A stretch of DNA of 19,660 bases from an uncultured Clostridia bacterium. Its GTDB lineage: Bacteria; Bacillota; Clostridia; TANB77; CAG-508. The DNA is taken from the NCBI GenBank assembly GCA_948857205.1, contig CAQPRV010000039.1, positions 1 to 19,660 on the forward strand, in the 5' to 3' direction. The notes under the pieces are model-generated. The model had not been told where the DNA came from. It searched no databases and worked only from the letters and a program-made list of their open reading frames with translations. The translations under genes and the position numbers were made by a program. This document shows positions 7,163 through 14,102 of this stretch, piece after piece. Each line of letters starts with the position of its first letter. Position 1 is the first letter of the stretch.

Positions 7163-7905
7163 TGAAAAAAGTATTGTATGTATTTTGCATTATGCTGCTA
7201 ATAAGTTCAATTCTTATTAGCAGTTATTGTATTTATAAAGAATTGAAACAAAATAAAGAACAAGAAAACAATTTTGAAGAACTAATTGAAATAGTAGAAC
7301 AAACAAATCCAGAAGAAAAAGAACAAGAAGAAACAGTAATAAATATAGATAACTTATATGCTATCAATAGTGATATTGTAGGTTGGTTAAGAATAAACGA
7401 TACAACAATAAATTACCCAATAATGCAGACAAAAAGTGATCCTAACTATTATTTGCATAGAGATTTTTATAAAAAGTATTCATCTTATGGAACACCTTAT
7501 ATGTCAGAAGAATGTAGTATAAATACAAGCGATAACCTTGTAATTTATGGACATCACATGAATCATAAAAAGGTATTTGGAGCATTAGAAGATTATAAAT
7601 CAAAAGAATTTTACGAAAATCATAAGGTTATAGAGTTTACAACATTAGAAGAAAAACAAAAATATGAAATTTTTGCAGTATTTAAAACAGTAGTATATAG
7701 CAAAAATACTTTTAAATATTACAATTTTGTAAATTTTAGTAGCGAAGATGAGTTCAATATATTTATAAATAGGTGTAAAGAATTATCATTTTATGAAACA
7801 AATATAAACCCTCAATATCAAGATAAATTTATTACACTTTCTACTTGTGAATATAGCAATAAGAACGGAAGATTAGTAGTTATTGCAAGAAAAATAAACA
7901 ATTAG
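7162..7905 (+). CDS. srtB: Class B sortase
   Basis: This transpeptidase anchors surface proteins or pilus/adhesin subunits to the cell wall. It has 247 residues: an N-terminal membrane anchor (about residues 3-25), a Glu-rich linker, then the sortase fold with INDTTINYPIMQ, NYYLHRDF, the catalytic His in IYGHHM (H131), the catalytic Cys in TLSTCEY (C229) and the Arg in GRLVVIAR (about R237). GTG 7162 shares its G with the virB4 stop TAG, so expression is coupled to virB4. The long reading frame that seems to start at 6838 is an artefact of the shift at 7144. Class B sortases at this place occur in several Tn1549-like ICEs. No LPXTG substrate is seen in the window. Confidence 0.92.
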   Translation: MKKVLYVFCIMLLISSILISSYCIYKELKQNKEQENNFEELIEIVEQTNPEEKEQEETVINIDNLYAINSDIVGWLRINDTTINYPIMQTKSDPNYYLHRDFYKKYSSYGTPYMSEECSINTSDNLVIYGHHMNHKKVFGALEDYKSKEFYENHKVIEFTTLEEKQKYEIFAVFKTVVYSKNTFKYYNFVNFSSEDEFNIFINRCKELSFYETNINPQYQDKFITLSTCEYSNKNGRLVVIARKINN

Positions 7906-7916
7906 GAGGTATTTGT

Positions 7917-9521
7917 TTGGCAGATATTAAAGTTAAAGAAAGCAAAAAAGGAACAGTAAAAACAATTAACAAAGCAGTAGTTGGCACAGAGAAAATGAAA
8001 GACAGATTAGTACAAGCAAAGGACAAAACAAAAGAAACATACCAAGAAGAAACAAGTGATAGTGGAACAGAGTATGCAATAAATAAAATATCAAAAACAG
8101 CAAGTAATCTACCTAATAATATTTATAGATTTAATAAATATGGAAAAAAGAATTTTGACAAGACAGTACAAAATATTCAAAATGTAAATCAAAAAATGAA
8201 AACGATAAAAAAGAAAAATCATGCCAAAAAAGTAGTAAAACAAATGAAAAATGCAACAAAGACTATAAAAAAAGAAATAAAAACAGCAGAAAGAACAGTT
8301 AAAACAACAAAGCAGGTAGCAAAAACAACAGCCAAAGCAACTAAAAGAGCAATACAAATGGCAAAGGCAACAGCTAAAGCAACAGTAAAGGCAATAAAAG
8401 TAGGAATAAAAGCAACGATAGCAGCAATAAAGGCTATCATAGTTGCAACAAAAGCACTAATTGCATTTTTAGTAGCAGGTGGGTGGATCGTTGTCCTAAT
8501 TATAATTGTAGTTTGCTTAATAGCAATGCTAGTTAGTTCGATTTTTGGCATTTTCTTTTCAAGTGAAGATACAGGTAGTACAATAACTGTAAATGGACAA
8601 CAACAAGTAGTAACAATGAATCAAGTAATAGCAGACTTAAATACAGAATTTATGAATAAGATAACACAAATACAGAAAGATAATCCTTATGATGAGTATG
8701 ATATAAATTCGCATAGAGCAGAATGGAAAGATGTACTAGCAATATACACAGTTAAATTAAGCAATGGTAATAATGAAGCAGATGTAATAACCTTAAATGA
8801 TGAAAAGGTTAATCTTCTAAAAGAGATTTTTTGGGAAATGAATGAAATATCATTTACAAAAGATGAAGAAAGTCATGAAGAAATAAGAATAGGTTTTGCA
8901 TCTACTGACAGAGTAACAGTAACAAAAGTTAAGTTGCATATTACAATAACAGGAAAAACAGCAAATGAAATGGCAGACAAATACAACTTTACTCAAGCAC
9001 AAAGAGAACAACTACTAGAGTTAACAGATAATAAATATGCTAATATGTGGTCATCAGTAATATATGGCTCATCTGTTGGAAGTAACGATATTGTGCTAGT
9101 TGCAGCTTCACAAATAGGAAATGTTGGAGGACAACCATATTGGAGTTGGTATGGATATGATTCTCGTGTGGAATGGTGTGCTTGCTTTGTTTCGTGGTGT
9201 GCTAATGAATGTGGCTACATTGAAGCAGGAATTATTCCCAAATTTGCTGGGTGTCAGAGTGAAGGTGTAGACTGGTTTAGAACTTGTGGACTTTGGAAAG
9301 AAAAAGGATTCTCTCCAAAACCAGGGGACATTATTTTCTTTGACTGGGCAGATAAAGAAACAGGAGTAAGGAATGGACAAGCAGATCATGTAGGTATAGT
9401 AGAAAAAACAGAAAATGGAAGAGTTTATACAATAGAGGGAAATTCGAGCGATAGTTGTTGCAGAAGAGATTATGATATAAACAGTTTAGATATTTTAGGG
9501 TATGGAACGCCAATGTACTAA
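7917..9521 (+). CDS. Membrane-anchored CHAP-domain peptidoglycan hydrolase (VirB1-like)
   Basis: This 534-residue protein is expected to open the cell wall for the conjugation apparatus. TTG 7917 follows AGGAGG. Residues 1-175 are cytoplasmic, Lys/Thr/Ala-rich and low in complexity, with repeated A-K-A-T units. One strong membrane segment follows (about 178-215, GGWIVVLIIIVVCLIAMLV). The outer part holds a VirB8/stalk-like region (about 235-385) and a C-terminal CHAP domain with WCACFVSWC (C421/C423) and the catalytic His in QADHVGIVE, ending TIEGNSSD...ILGYG. The family is common as the last gene of Tn1549-like transfer operons. No shift site is present. It is followed by a strong terminator. 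Confidence 0.92.
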   Translation: MADIKVKESKKGTVKTINKAVVGTEKMKDRLVQAKDKTKETYQEETSDSGTEYAINKISKTASNLPNNIYRFNKYGKKNFDKTVQNIQNVNQKMKTIKKKNHAKKVVKQMKNATKTIKKEIKTAERTVKTTKQVAKTTAKATKRAIQMAKATAKATVKAIKVGIKATIAAIKAIIVATKALIAFLVAGGWIVVLIIIVVCLIAMLVSSIFGIFFSSEDTGSTITVNGQQQVVTMNQVIADLNTEFMNKITQIQKDNPYDEYDINSHRAEWKDVLAIYTVKLSNGNNEADVITLNDEKVNLLKEIFWEMNEISFTKDEESHEEIRIGFASTDRVTVTKVKLHITITGKTANEMADKYNFTQAQREQLLELTDNKYANMWSSVIYGSSVGSNDIVLVAASQIGNVGGQPYWSWYGYDSRVEWCACFVSWCANECGYIEAGIIPKFAGCQSEGVDWFRTCGLWKEKGFSPKPGDIIFFDWADKETGVRNGQADHVGIVEKTENGRVYTIEGNSSDSCCRRDYDINSLDILGYGTPMY

Positions 9522-9530
9522 TAAAAATAA

Positions 9531-9578
9531 GCAGAAGAGCTACTTATAAAAAATAAGTATTTCTTCTGCGATTTTTTT
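9531..9578 (+). terminator. Terminator of the transfer operon
   Basis: The arms GCAGAAG (9531-9537) and CTTCTGC close an inner TACTTAT/ATAAGTA stem, followed by a run of seven T. It ends the operon nine bases after the CHAP gene. Confidence 0.88.
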
Positions 9579-9586
9579 GTTTTTTA

Positions 9587-9615
9587 AAGACAAAATGAAA
9601 AATAAATGATATAAT
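9587..9615 (+). promoter_or_regulatory. Sigma-A-type promoter for the cargo genes
   Basis: AAGACA (9587-9592), a 17-bp spacer and a perfect TATAAT (9610-9615). The predicted start is near 9621, about 20 bases before ATG 9640. Confidence 0.65.
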
Positions 9616-9639
9616 GCAATACAGAATGGAGTGGAAACA

Positions 9640-9894
9640 ATGACAACGCAATTTGTAGAGAATCTTATAAATGAAAAGATGATAAAAAATGAAAATGAAA
9701 TTATCTTTACTTTCTATGAATTAAGAGTTAAGCATAATTTATCAGAAGAGGAAGTTGACAAATTTTTAGCACTATGTAAAACAAGACTAGAAGGTATAGA
9801 TTATAAAGTTTATTTCACAGGTGCAAAATTTACATATCAAAATGCAAATAGAACAGTACAAGACAATGAACTTATGGTAGCAATAAGGGAATAA
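9640..9894 (+). CDS. Small hypothetical protein
   Basis: An 84-residue charged protein, MTTQFVENLINEKMIKN..., with a predicted helix-rich middle (LRVKHNLSEEEVDKFLALCKTRLEG) and a beta C-terminus. ATG 9640 was preferred to GTG 9631 because GGAG lies at 9628-9631 at good spacing. It is the first gene after the transfer operon terminator and has its own promoter. I do not recognise the family; a small winged-helix-like regulator is possible but unproven. Confidence 0.65.
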   Translation: MTTQFVENLINEKMIKNENEIIFTFYELRVKHNLSEEEVDKFLALCKTRLEGIDYKVYFTGAKFTYQNANRTVQDNELMVAIRE

Positions 9895-9931
9895 TTTAGA
9901 TGAATTAAAATATGGAAAAGAGGATGTAATA

Positions 9932-10114
9932 ATGAAATATTCAAAAAGTGAAAAACAATTATTTAATGAGGCAGGAATATATGTTGAAGATAAAGATTAT
10001 ACAAAAGAAGAAAGAGAAAACTTAAAAATAAAAGTAACAGATTATATTATGAATCAGAGTTCAAAAGATATAAGTAATCTTAATAAGAAATTTAGCAATA
10101 TTTTATATAGTTAA
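9932..10114 (+). CDS. Small hypothetical protein
   Basis: A 60-residue, highly charged protein, MKYSKSEKQLFNEAGIYVED, followed by a likely two-helix segment ending in NLNKKFSNILYS. GAGG precedes ATG 9932. It lies 37 bases after the previous gene, in the same likely transcript. No known family is recognised, and the short length keeps confidence moderate. Confidence 0.5.
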   Translation: MKYSKSEKQLFNEAGIYVEDKDYTKEERENLKIKVTDYIMNQSSKDISNLNKKFSNILYS

Positions 10115-10152
10115 GTTGAAAGACTAATAGTAAGTTGTGAAGGAGATTGATT

Positions 10153-10935
10153 ATGGGATTATTTAATAAAAAGAAGAAAAATGTAAATGTAGACAAAGAG
10201 CAAAATACACAAATAGACATTAGAAAGGGATTTGAGGCTAATTTAAAATATATTTCAAGTACCGAAAAAGATGTTGATGTTATAAGAGGACAATTTGTAA
10301 AAAGTGATACAAGATTTTATTTAACCATTGGAAAAGTTGATTGTCCAACAGGTAAAATAGTTGTTGCTGATCCTCTTGCATATTTACCATCAAATAAATA
10401 CAGTCCAGTTCTTAATATTCAAGTGCCAGTTGGAGAATATCCAGTTGAAATTTCTATTTGTAGAAGTAACGAGGTAGGAGTTCGTATGTGTACTGTTAGA
10501 TTGAAAATAAAGAAAACAGTAGCAATATTATATAAGTTGGCTAATCCTACCGAAGAAAGTGCAGCATTTATTGGAACAGACGGAGTATTAAGTGGCTTTC
10601 CAGTTGATGCAGGTATGATTTCTATTTGTGATGAACAAGTTGCAAAAGAGTATAAAGATTTTATAAATGAGTGGTATGAAGATAATCCAGACGGAAACCA
10701 CTATGATGATTATTTTGCTAAACTATTTAAAGAAAGTTATGAAAAATTTCCACAATATCAAAGAAAAGGTGGAGATTTCATAGAATGGGAAAATCCTAAT
10801 ACAAAAAATAAGCTAGTTATGGTTGCTAGTGGATTGGGTGATGGCTTTTATCAAAGTTATTGGGGGTATGATTCGAATAACGATATTTGTGAATTGATTG
10901 TACCATTAGTAAACCCAGATTTATTTGGATTATAA
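10153..10935 (+). CDS. DUF4241-domain protein
   Basis: A 260-residue soluble protein. The centre carries the DUF4241 pattern: GKIVVADPLAYLP, then VPVGEYPVEISI, MCTVRLKIKK and the GFPVDAGMISICDEQ block, with WENPNTKNKLVMVASGLGDGFYQSYWGYD near the end. DUF4241 proteins have no established biochemical function; they often occur near toxin/immunity genes, and a binding or immunity-like role is inference only. ATG 10153 follows AAGGAG (10140-10145). The first residues MGLFNKKKK resemble the start of the gene at 11041, suggesting both belong to one cargo cassette. Confidence 0.8.
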   Translation: MGLFNKKKKNVNVDKEQNTQIDIRKGFEANLKYISSTEKDVDVIRGQFVKSDTRFYLTIGKVDCPTGKIVVADPLAYLPSNKYSPVLNIQVPVGEYPVEISICRSNEVGVRMCTVRLKIKKTVAILYKLANPTEESAAFIGTDGVLSGFPVDAGMISICDEQVAKEYKDFINEWYEDNPDGNHYDDYFAKLFKESYEKFPQYQRKGGDFIEWENPNTKNKLVMVASGLGDGFYQSYWGYDSNNDICELIVPLVNPDLFGL

Positions 10936-10958
10936 TTACAAATTACAATTCGTGAAGA

Positions 10959-10987
10959 AGATAATAAGTTGAAATTATCTGTCTTTT
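10959..10987 (+). terminator. Weak terminator-like hairpin after the DUF4241 gene
   Basis: AGATAAT (10959-10965) pairs with ATTATCT (10974-10980), followed by GTCTTTTATT. It overlaps the -35 of the next promoter. Confidence 0.45.
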
Positions 10988-10997
10988 ATTATATAAT
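10969..10997 (+). promoter_or_regulatory. Promoter for the 117-residue protein gene
   Basis: TTGAAA (10969-10974), a 17-bp spacer and TATAAT (10992-10997). The predicted start is about 35 bases before ATG 11041. Confidence 0.65.
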
Positions 10998-11040
10998 CGT
11001 AACATGAATAGTAATTTATAAAAAGATTGGAGATGTAATT

Positions 11041-11394
11041 ATGGGATTATTTGATAAATTTAAGAAAAAAGAAAATAATAATTGGGAAAATGCTTATATA
11101 GGAAAGCCAAATTTTTATAATGGTAAAGATAGTAAGCCATTTGGTGCATTTGCACTAACAGAAGGCACTTTAACTTCCTTTCCTAAAAATCCGAGATTAT
11201 TGTATAAAGTAAATAATACAGAGGTTGATGAATGGAAACTAATGCTTGTAAGTACAACAAATAATGGAGTTTTAGGAGATATAGATTATTATGAAGCAAT
11301 AAATAGACTTATGAAATTTGTTATTGATGAAAAAGATAATAATATATTAATTAGAGGATTATCACTAGAAGAATTAAATGAAGTGTTGAAATAA
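11041..11394 (+). CDS. Hypothetical protein, possible partner of the DUF4241 protein
   Basis: A 117-residue soluble protein: a basic N-terminus (MGLFDKFKKKENNNW), then a likely mixed alpha/beta fold with PFGAFALTEGTLTSFPKNP, EVDEWKLMLVST and a C-terminal helix LSLEELNEVLK. It shares its first residues, and its first twelve bases, with the gene at 10153. A GGAG lies ten bases before ATG 11041. The size and acidic/beta character would suit an immunity-type protein, but no toxin is visible nearby, so no function is assigned. Confidence 0.65.
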   Translation: MGLFDKFKKKENNNWENAYIGKPNFYNGKDSKPFGAFALTEGTLTSFPKNPRLLYKVNNTEVDEWKLMLVSTTNNGVLGDIDYYEAINRLMKFVIDEKDNNILIRGLSLEELNEVLK

Positions 11395-11445
11395 TTAAAA
11401 ATTGCAAGTTCGTAGTATATTAAAAATAGTAAATTGGAGGAAAAT

Positions 11446-12336
11446 ATGAAAAAAAGTGAATTTAAAAAAATGATGAAAAAAGAAAACAAAGCATTTAAGA
11501 ACTACTATGTTTATGAAATAATTATTATATTGCTTACAATGATAATGGTTGTAGGAAATGTTTTTGCAACAAGCAAAAATTTAATTCTCAATAATATAAC
11601 TATAATCAATTCAATTTTAATTATGATAATTGCAATTCCAATAATTCTTATAGATGTAAAAAATGATAAAGATATAAAAGAGATGTATCAAATATACAAT
11701 AAGGAAAGTAAAATACCAGAATATAAAGATAAAACAAAATCTTTAAAAATAGTATTAGTTATAAGTATAGTAGCTGCCTTAATTAGTGGTATTATTACAA
11801 TAACAAATATATCTGTTAATAAAGATCCGTATATTAGTGAAATAGAAAATACATTGGAGATTACAAGTAATAAAGGAAATATAATTAAAACACAATATGA
11901 AGATTTTGGAGGCTTTTCACTAAAGATACCAACCGAATTTAAAATAATGAGTGATGAAATGTTAAATGTAAAATATCCAAATGGAAATCCACCATCATTA
12001 GTTTATACAAATGAAAGAGGAACAATAAATGTAGCATTAGTTATGAATGATGTAGCAATGAAAAATACTCAAATAGAAGAATATATAAAAACAATGGAAT
12101 CTACATATAAAAATTATTCAAAAGATGTAAAAGTAAACTTTTGGGAAATAAATAATCATAAAATTGGAGAAATAGAATTTACAACACAGGCTTCAGATAC
12201 AGAAATATATAATCATATAATAGCATTTTCAGTTGATGGTAAATTAAGATTAGTTAATTTTAATTGCACCAAAGAACTAGAAGATGAATGGAAAGAAATT
12301 AGTAAATTTATTATTGATTCTATAAAATTTGCATAA
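11446..12336 (+). CDS. Membrane-anchored protein with extracellular PsbP/DUF-like domain
   Basis: A 296-residue protein. ATG 11446 follows GGAGG (11436-11440). After a basic N-terminus there are two membrane segments (about residues 22-65, IIIILLTMIMVV and IINSILIMIIAIPIILI), a cytoplasmic charged loop, a third segment (about 104-128, IVLVISIVAALISGIITIT) and a C-terminal domain of about 160 residues starting FGGFSLKIPTEFKIMSDE and ending ISKFIIDSIKFA. That domain resembles lipid- or surface-associated PsbP-like folds (IPxxF...; then IEF-type strands), which is a weak similarity. The function is unknown; the topology implies an envelope role. Confidence 0.72.
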   Translation: MKKSEFKKMMKKENKAFKNYYVYEIIIILLTMIMVVGNVFATSKNLILNNITIINSILIMIIAIPIILIDVKNDKDIKEMYQIYNKESKIPEYKDKTKSLKIVLVISIVAALISGIITITNISVNKDPYISEIENTLEITSNKGNIIKTQYEDFGGFSLKIPTEFKIMSDEMLNVKYPNGNPPSLVYTNERGTINVALVMNDVAMKNTQIEEYIKTMESTYKNYSKDVKVNFWEINNHKIGEIEFTTQASDTEIYNHIIAFSVDGKLRLVNFNCTKELEDEWKEISKFIIDSIKFA

Positions 12337-12412
12337 AACAAATTTAGAATCAGATAGTCATTATGAATATCAAGTAAAAAGACTTTATAAATAAGTTACA
12401 ATTTGTATAAAT

Positions 12413-12449
12413 AAAGAGATTACTATTTCAAATTTTAGTAATCTCTTTT
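12413..12449. terminator. Bidirectional terminator between convergent genes
   Basis: AAAGAGATTACTA and TAGTAATCTCTTT form a 13-bp perfect stem with T tracts on both sides. It serves the gene ending at 12336 and overlaps the stop of the minus-strand gene at 12448. Confidence 0.85.
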
Positions 12450-12732
12450 AATTTTTTTCTTTTTTTACATATTTAGAAAAATCTTTTAGTAGTGCATCAG
12501 AAGTTGTATCTAACATTTCTGCTATTGCACAAAGTTCATAATCAGCTACAGTTCTTTTTCCAGATTCAATATCGTAAATAGCTTGCCTATGAATATCTAA
12601 ACCAATCATAATTAGTTTATCAGATAATGCTTGTGCAGATAAATTTTGCTGTACTCTAATACGATTTATATTTTCGCCAGTAACATTTAATCTGCCTTTT
12701 AGCCCATTATATGGATTTCTATTATTGCTCAT
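12448..12732 (-). CDS. XRE/Cro-CI-family regulator
   Basis: A 94-residue helix-turn-helix protein: INRIRVQQNLSAQALSDKLIMIGLDIHRQAIYDIESGKRTVADYELCAIAEML, in which helices 2-3 and the IESGKR turn are classical XRE features. Purine-rich GGAAGGAA precedes the ATG (12732 on the minus strand). It is divergent from the Spo0E-like gene with about 100 bases between them, so it probably represses that promoter and its own. It is a short regulator without an effector domain, as is common in ICEs. Confidence 0.88.
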   Translation of the reverse strand: MSNNRNPYNGLKGRLNVTGENINRIRVQQNLSAQALSDKLIMIGLDIHRQAIYDIESGKRTVADYELCAIAEMLDTTSDALLKDFSKYVKKEKN

Positions 12733-12763
12733 AAAAAAATTCCTTCCTTTTATTGTAAGTATG

Positions 12764-12792
12764 TTGATTTTATCATTTTTTTATGCTACAAT
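12764..12792 (+). promoter_or_regulatory. Promoter for the Spo0E-like gene
   Basis: TTGATT (12764-12769), a 17-bp spacer and TACAAT (12787-12792), lying in the divergent region shared with the XRE gene. Confidence 0.6.
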
Positions 12793-12830
12793 TTGAAAGG
12801 CACAACCTTGAAAATGAAAGGAGGAAATTT

Positions 12831-13337
12831 ATGAAGTATGACATTGTAAAGCTAGATCAAGATATTACTAATGCAGAAAATGAACTAAATAGACTTGTTG
12901 ATAATGCAACTGAATATGATAAACTATATGAACAATCAGTAGTAACAGATAAAGTAATTGCAAAATATTTAGAAGCAAAACAATATTTAGAAAATGAAAA
13001 GAAGAAAATTGTGAAAGATTATAGCGAATTATTGAACAAGCCATTTAGATTAGAAATGACAATAAAAATAAAGGAAGAAGTGAGGAAATCTTTTCCTAAT
13101 GCTCAAGAGGAAGAATTAAATCATTTTTCAAATAATGTTTATGTATATGCAACATTGAGAGCTTGTAATATTGATGAGCAAGAAATAGTTGAACAACTAT
13201 TATACTTAAACAATAGATACTTTGACGAAATGCAAGAAGATGGGGTAGTAAAAAATACTCAAATTACTAATGCTAACCTTGAATATTTACAAAAATTAAA
13301 TGATAAGTATATGAAATTGATAAAACAAAAAATGTAA
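12831..13337 (+). CDS. Protein with Spo0E-like N-terminal helical hairpin
   Basis: A 168-residue helical protein. AAAGGAGG precedes ATG 12831. The N-terminal 50 residues (ITNAENELNRLVDNATEYDKLYEQSVVTDKVIAKYLEAK) follow the Spo0E aspartyl-phosphatase pattern: two helices joined around S-x-x-x-D (SVVTD) and a KVIAKY-type tail. Spo0E-like proteins dephosphorylate Spo0A~P. The rest (about 60-168) is an extra helical domain (EEVRKSFPNAQEEELNHFSNNVYVYATLRAC) unknown to me. A Spo0A-like regulator is encoded at 17535-18254, making a functional link plausible but unproven. The S-x-x-x-D fit is suggestive rather than definitive. Confidence 0.6.
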   Translation: MKYDIVKLDQDITNAENELNRLVDNATEYDKLYEQSVVTDKVIAKYLEAKQYLENEKKKIVKDYSELLNKPFRLEMTIKIKEEVRKSFPNAQEEELNHFSNNVYVYATLRACNIDEQEIVEQLLYLNNRYFDEMQEDGVVKNTQITNANLEYLQKLNDKYMKLIKQKM

Positions 13338-13344
13338 ACTCAAA

Positions 13345-13369
13345 GCGATTTAAAATCGTATTTTTATTT
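13345..13369 (+). terminator. Weak terminator-like hairpin after the Spo0E-like gene
   Basis: A short CGAT/ATCG stem followed by TATTTTTATTT. The stem is only four to six base pairs, so function is uncertain. The rest of the intergenic stretch to 13490 is AT-only dyads. Confidence 0.3.
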
Positions 13370-13489
13370 GCTTATAAAATGACTAATAATAATAATATAA
13401 ATTATTATTGGTTTCTAATATTATTTTGCCTAAAATGAGATAATACTAACAGAAATTATAAAAATTATTGTTGGTATGGGGGCGAAATA

Positions 13490-13867
13490 ATGAGCAGAAC
13501 AGATAAAAAGGAATATACAGACTGGAAGGGCTTTGGAGAAAGAACAAAAAATGCGAGGGAAAGTATAGGATTAACAAGAGAAAAAGCATCTGAAATGATA
13601 GATAGAACTGAAAATTATCTTTTGAGTTTAGAAAAAGGCGACAAGAGTTGTAGCATACATACATTGCATCAAATATGTTCAAAATTAAAAGAATCTTCTG
13701 ATTATTTATTATATGGAGAAAGAATGAGTAATAATAAAGAATACACCAATAAAGAAATATTGAAAAATATCATTGATAAGTGTGATGAAGAAGAATTAGA
13801 AATCTTAAAAGATATTGTTGTTGCTACATTTCCTAATTTGAATAAAATAAAGGAAAAAAGAAATTAG
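13490..13867 (+). CDS. XRE-family regulator next to the type III TA locus
   Basis: A 125-residue protein with an N-terminal helix-turn-helix (FGERTKNARESIGLTREKASEMIDRTENYLLSLEKGDKSCSIHTLHQICSKLKESSDYLLYG) and a C-terminal helical tail (LKNIIDKCDEEELEILKDIVVATFPN) likely used for dimerisation. The G-rich GGGGGCG before ATG 13490 is an unusual ribosome site. The gene ends 13 bases before the -35 of the ToxI-like promoter, so it may control that locus or share an ancestry of cargo acquisition with it. No obvious operator dyad is seen at the ToxI promoter. Confidence 0.85.
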   Translation: MSRTDKKEYTDWKGFGERTKNARESIGLTREKASEMIDRTENYLLSLEKGDKSCSIHTLHQICSKLKESSDYLLYGERMSNNKEYTNKEILKNIIDKCDEEELEILKDIVVATFPNLNKIKEKRN

Positions 13868-13880
13868 TGTAAAAATTTGT

Positions 13881-13909
13881 TTGACAATGTTATAAAAATA
13901 GTGTATAAT
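13881..13909 (+). promoter_or_regulatory. Consensus promoter of the type III toxin-antitoxin locus
   Basis: A perfect TTGACA (13881-13886), a 17-bp spacer and a perfect TATAAT (13904-13909). This is the strongest promoter in the window, as expected for abundant antitoxin RNA. Transcription should begin near 13916. Confidence 0.9.
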
Positions 13910-13923
13910 GAATATACTAAAAG

Positions 13924-13941
13924 AGTAATCGTATGATTACT
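13924..13941 (+). repeat. 5' hairpin of the antitoxin transcript
   Basis: AGTAATC (13924-13930) and GATTACT (13935-13941) flank the loop GTAT. It sits at the predicted transcript start, where it could protect the RNA 5' end. Confidence 0.55.
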
Positions 13942-13944
13942 AAT

Positions 13945-14052
13945 CGGAAAAACCCCTGCCGAAAGTGGGGAGATTTACATTAGGAAAACCCTTGCCTTAA
14001 GTAGGGAGTTATACATTAGGAAAACCCTTGCCTCAAGTAGGGAGATTTAAAA
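13945..14052 (+). ncRNA. toxI: ToxI-like antitoxin RNA: three tandem 36-nt repeats
   Basis: Three contiguous 36-base units lie at 13945-13980, 13981-14016 and 14017-14052. Units 2 and 3 are nearly identical (core GGAAAACCCTTGCC, then AAGTAGGGAG); unit 1 is diverged but keeps its pairing (CCCC with GGGG instead of CCC with GGG), i.e. compensatory change. Each unit can form a short CCC...GGG stem with flanking A-rich strands, as in type III antitoxin pseudoknots. The repeat length, position between a strong promoter and an attenuator, and a ToxN-family gene immediately downstream identify it as the antitoxin RNA. Processing into monomers by the toxin is expected from family knowledge. Confidence 0.88.
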
Positions 14053-14055
14053 TAC

Positions 14056-14091
14056 AAACAGGGTATAGTAATATATCCTGTTTTGTTTGTA
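14056..14091 (+). terminator. Attenuator between antitoxin repeats and toxin gene
   Basis: AAACAGG and CCTGTTT close a stem that continues as G-U plus TATA/TATA around a GTAA loop, followed by TTGTTT. Type III TA loci use such a terminator to give more antitoxin RNA than toxin mRNA. Confidence 0.82.
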
Positions 14092-14102
14092 AAGGAGCAA
14101 AA

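Noticed and set aside
6838..7905. A 355-residue protein combining a VirB4 fragment with the sortase
   Set aside because: The first 108 codons are the VirB4 C-terminus in the shifted frame. The sortase has its own GTG at 7162 next to the VirB4 stop.
13945..14052. CRISPR array
   Set aside because: The 36-base repeats are contiguous with no spacers and lie directly upstream of a ToxN-family gene, so they are an antitoxin RNA.
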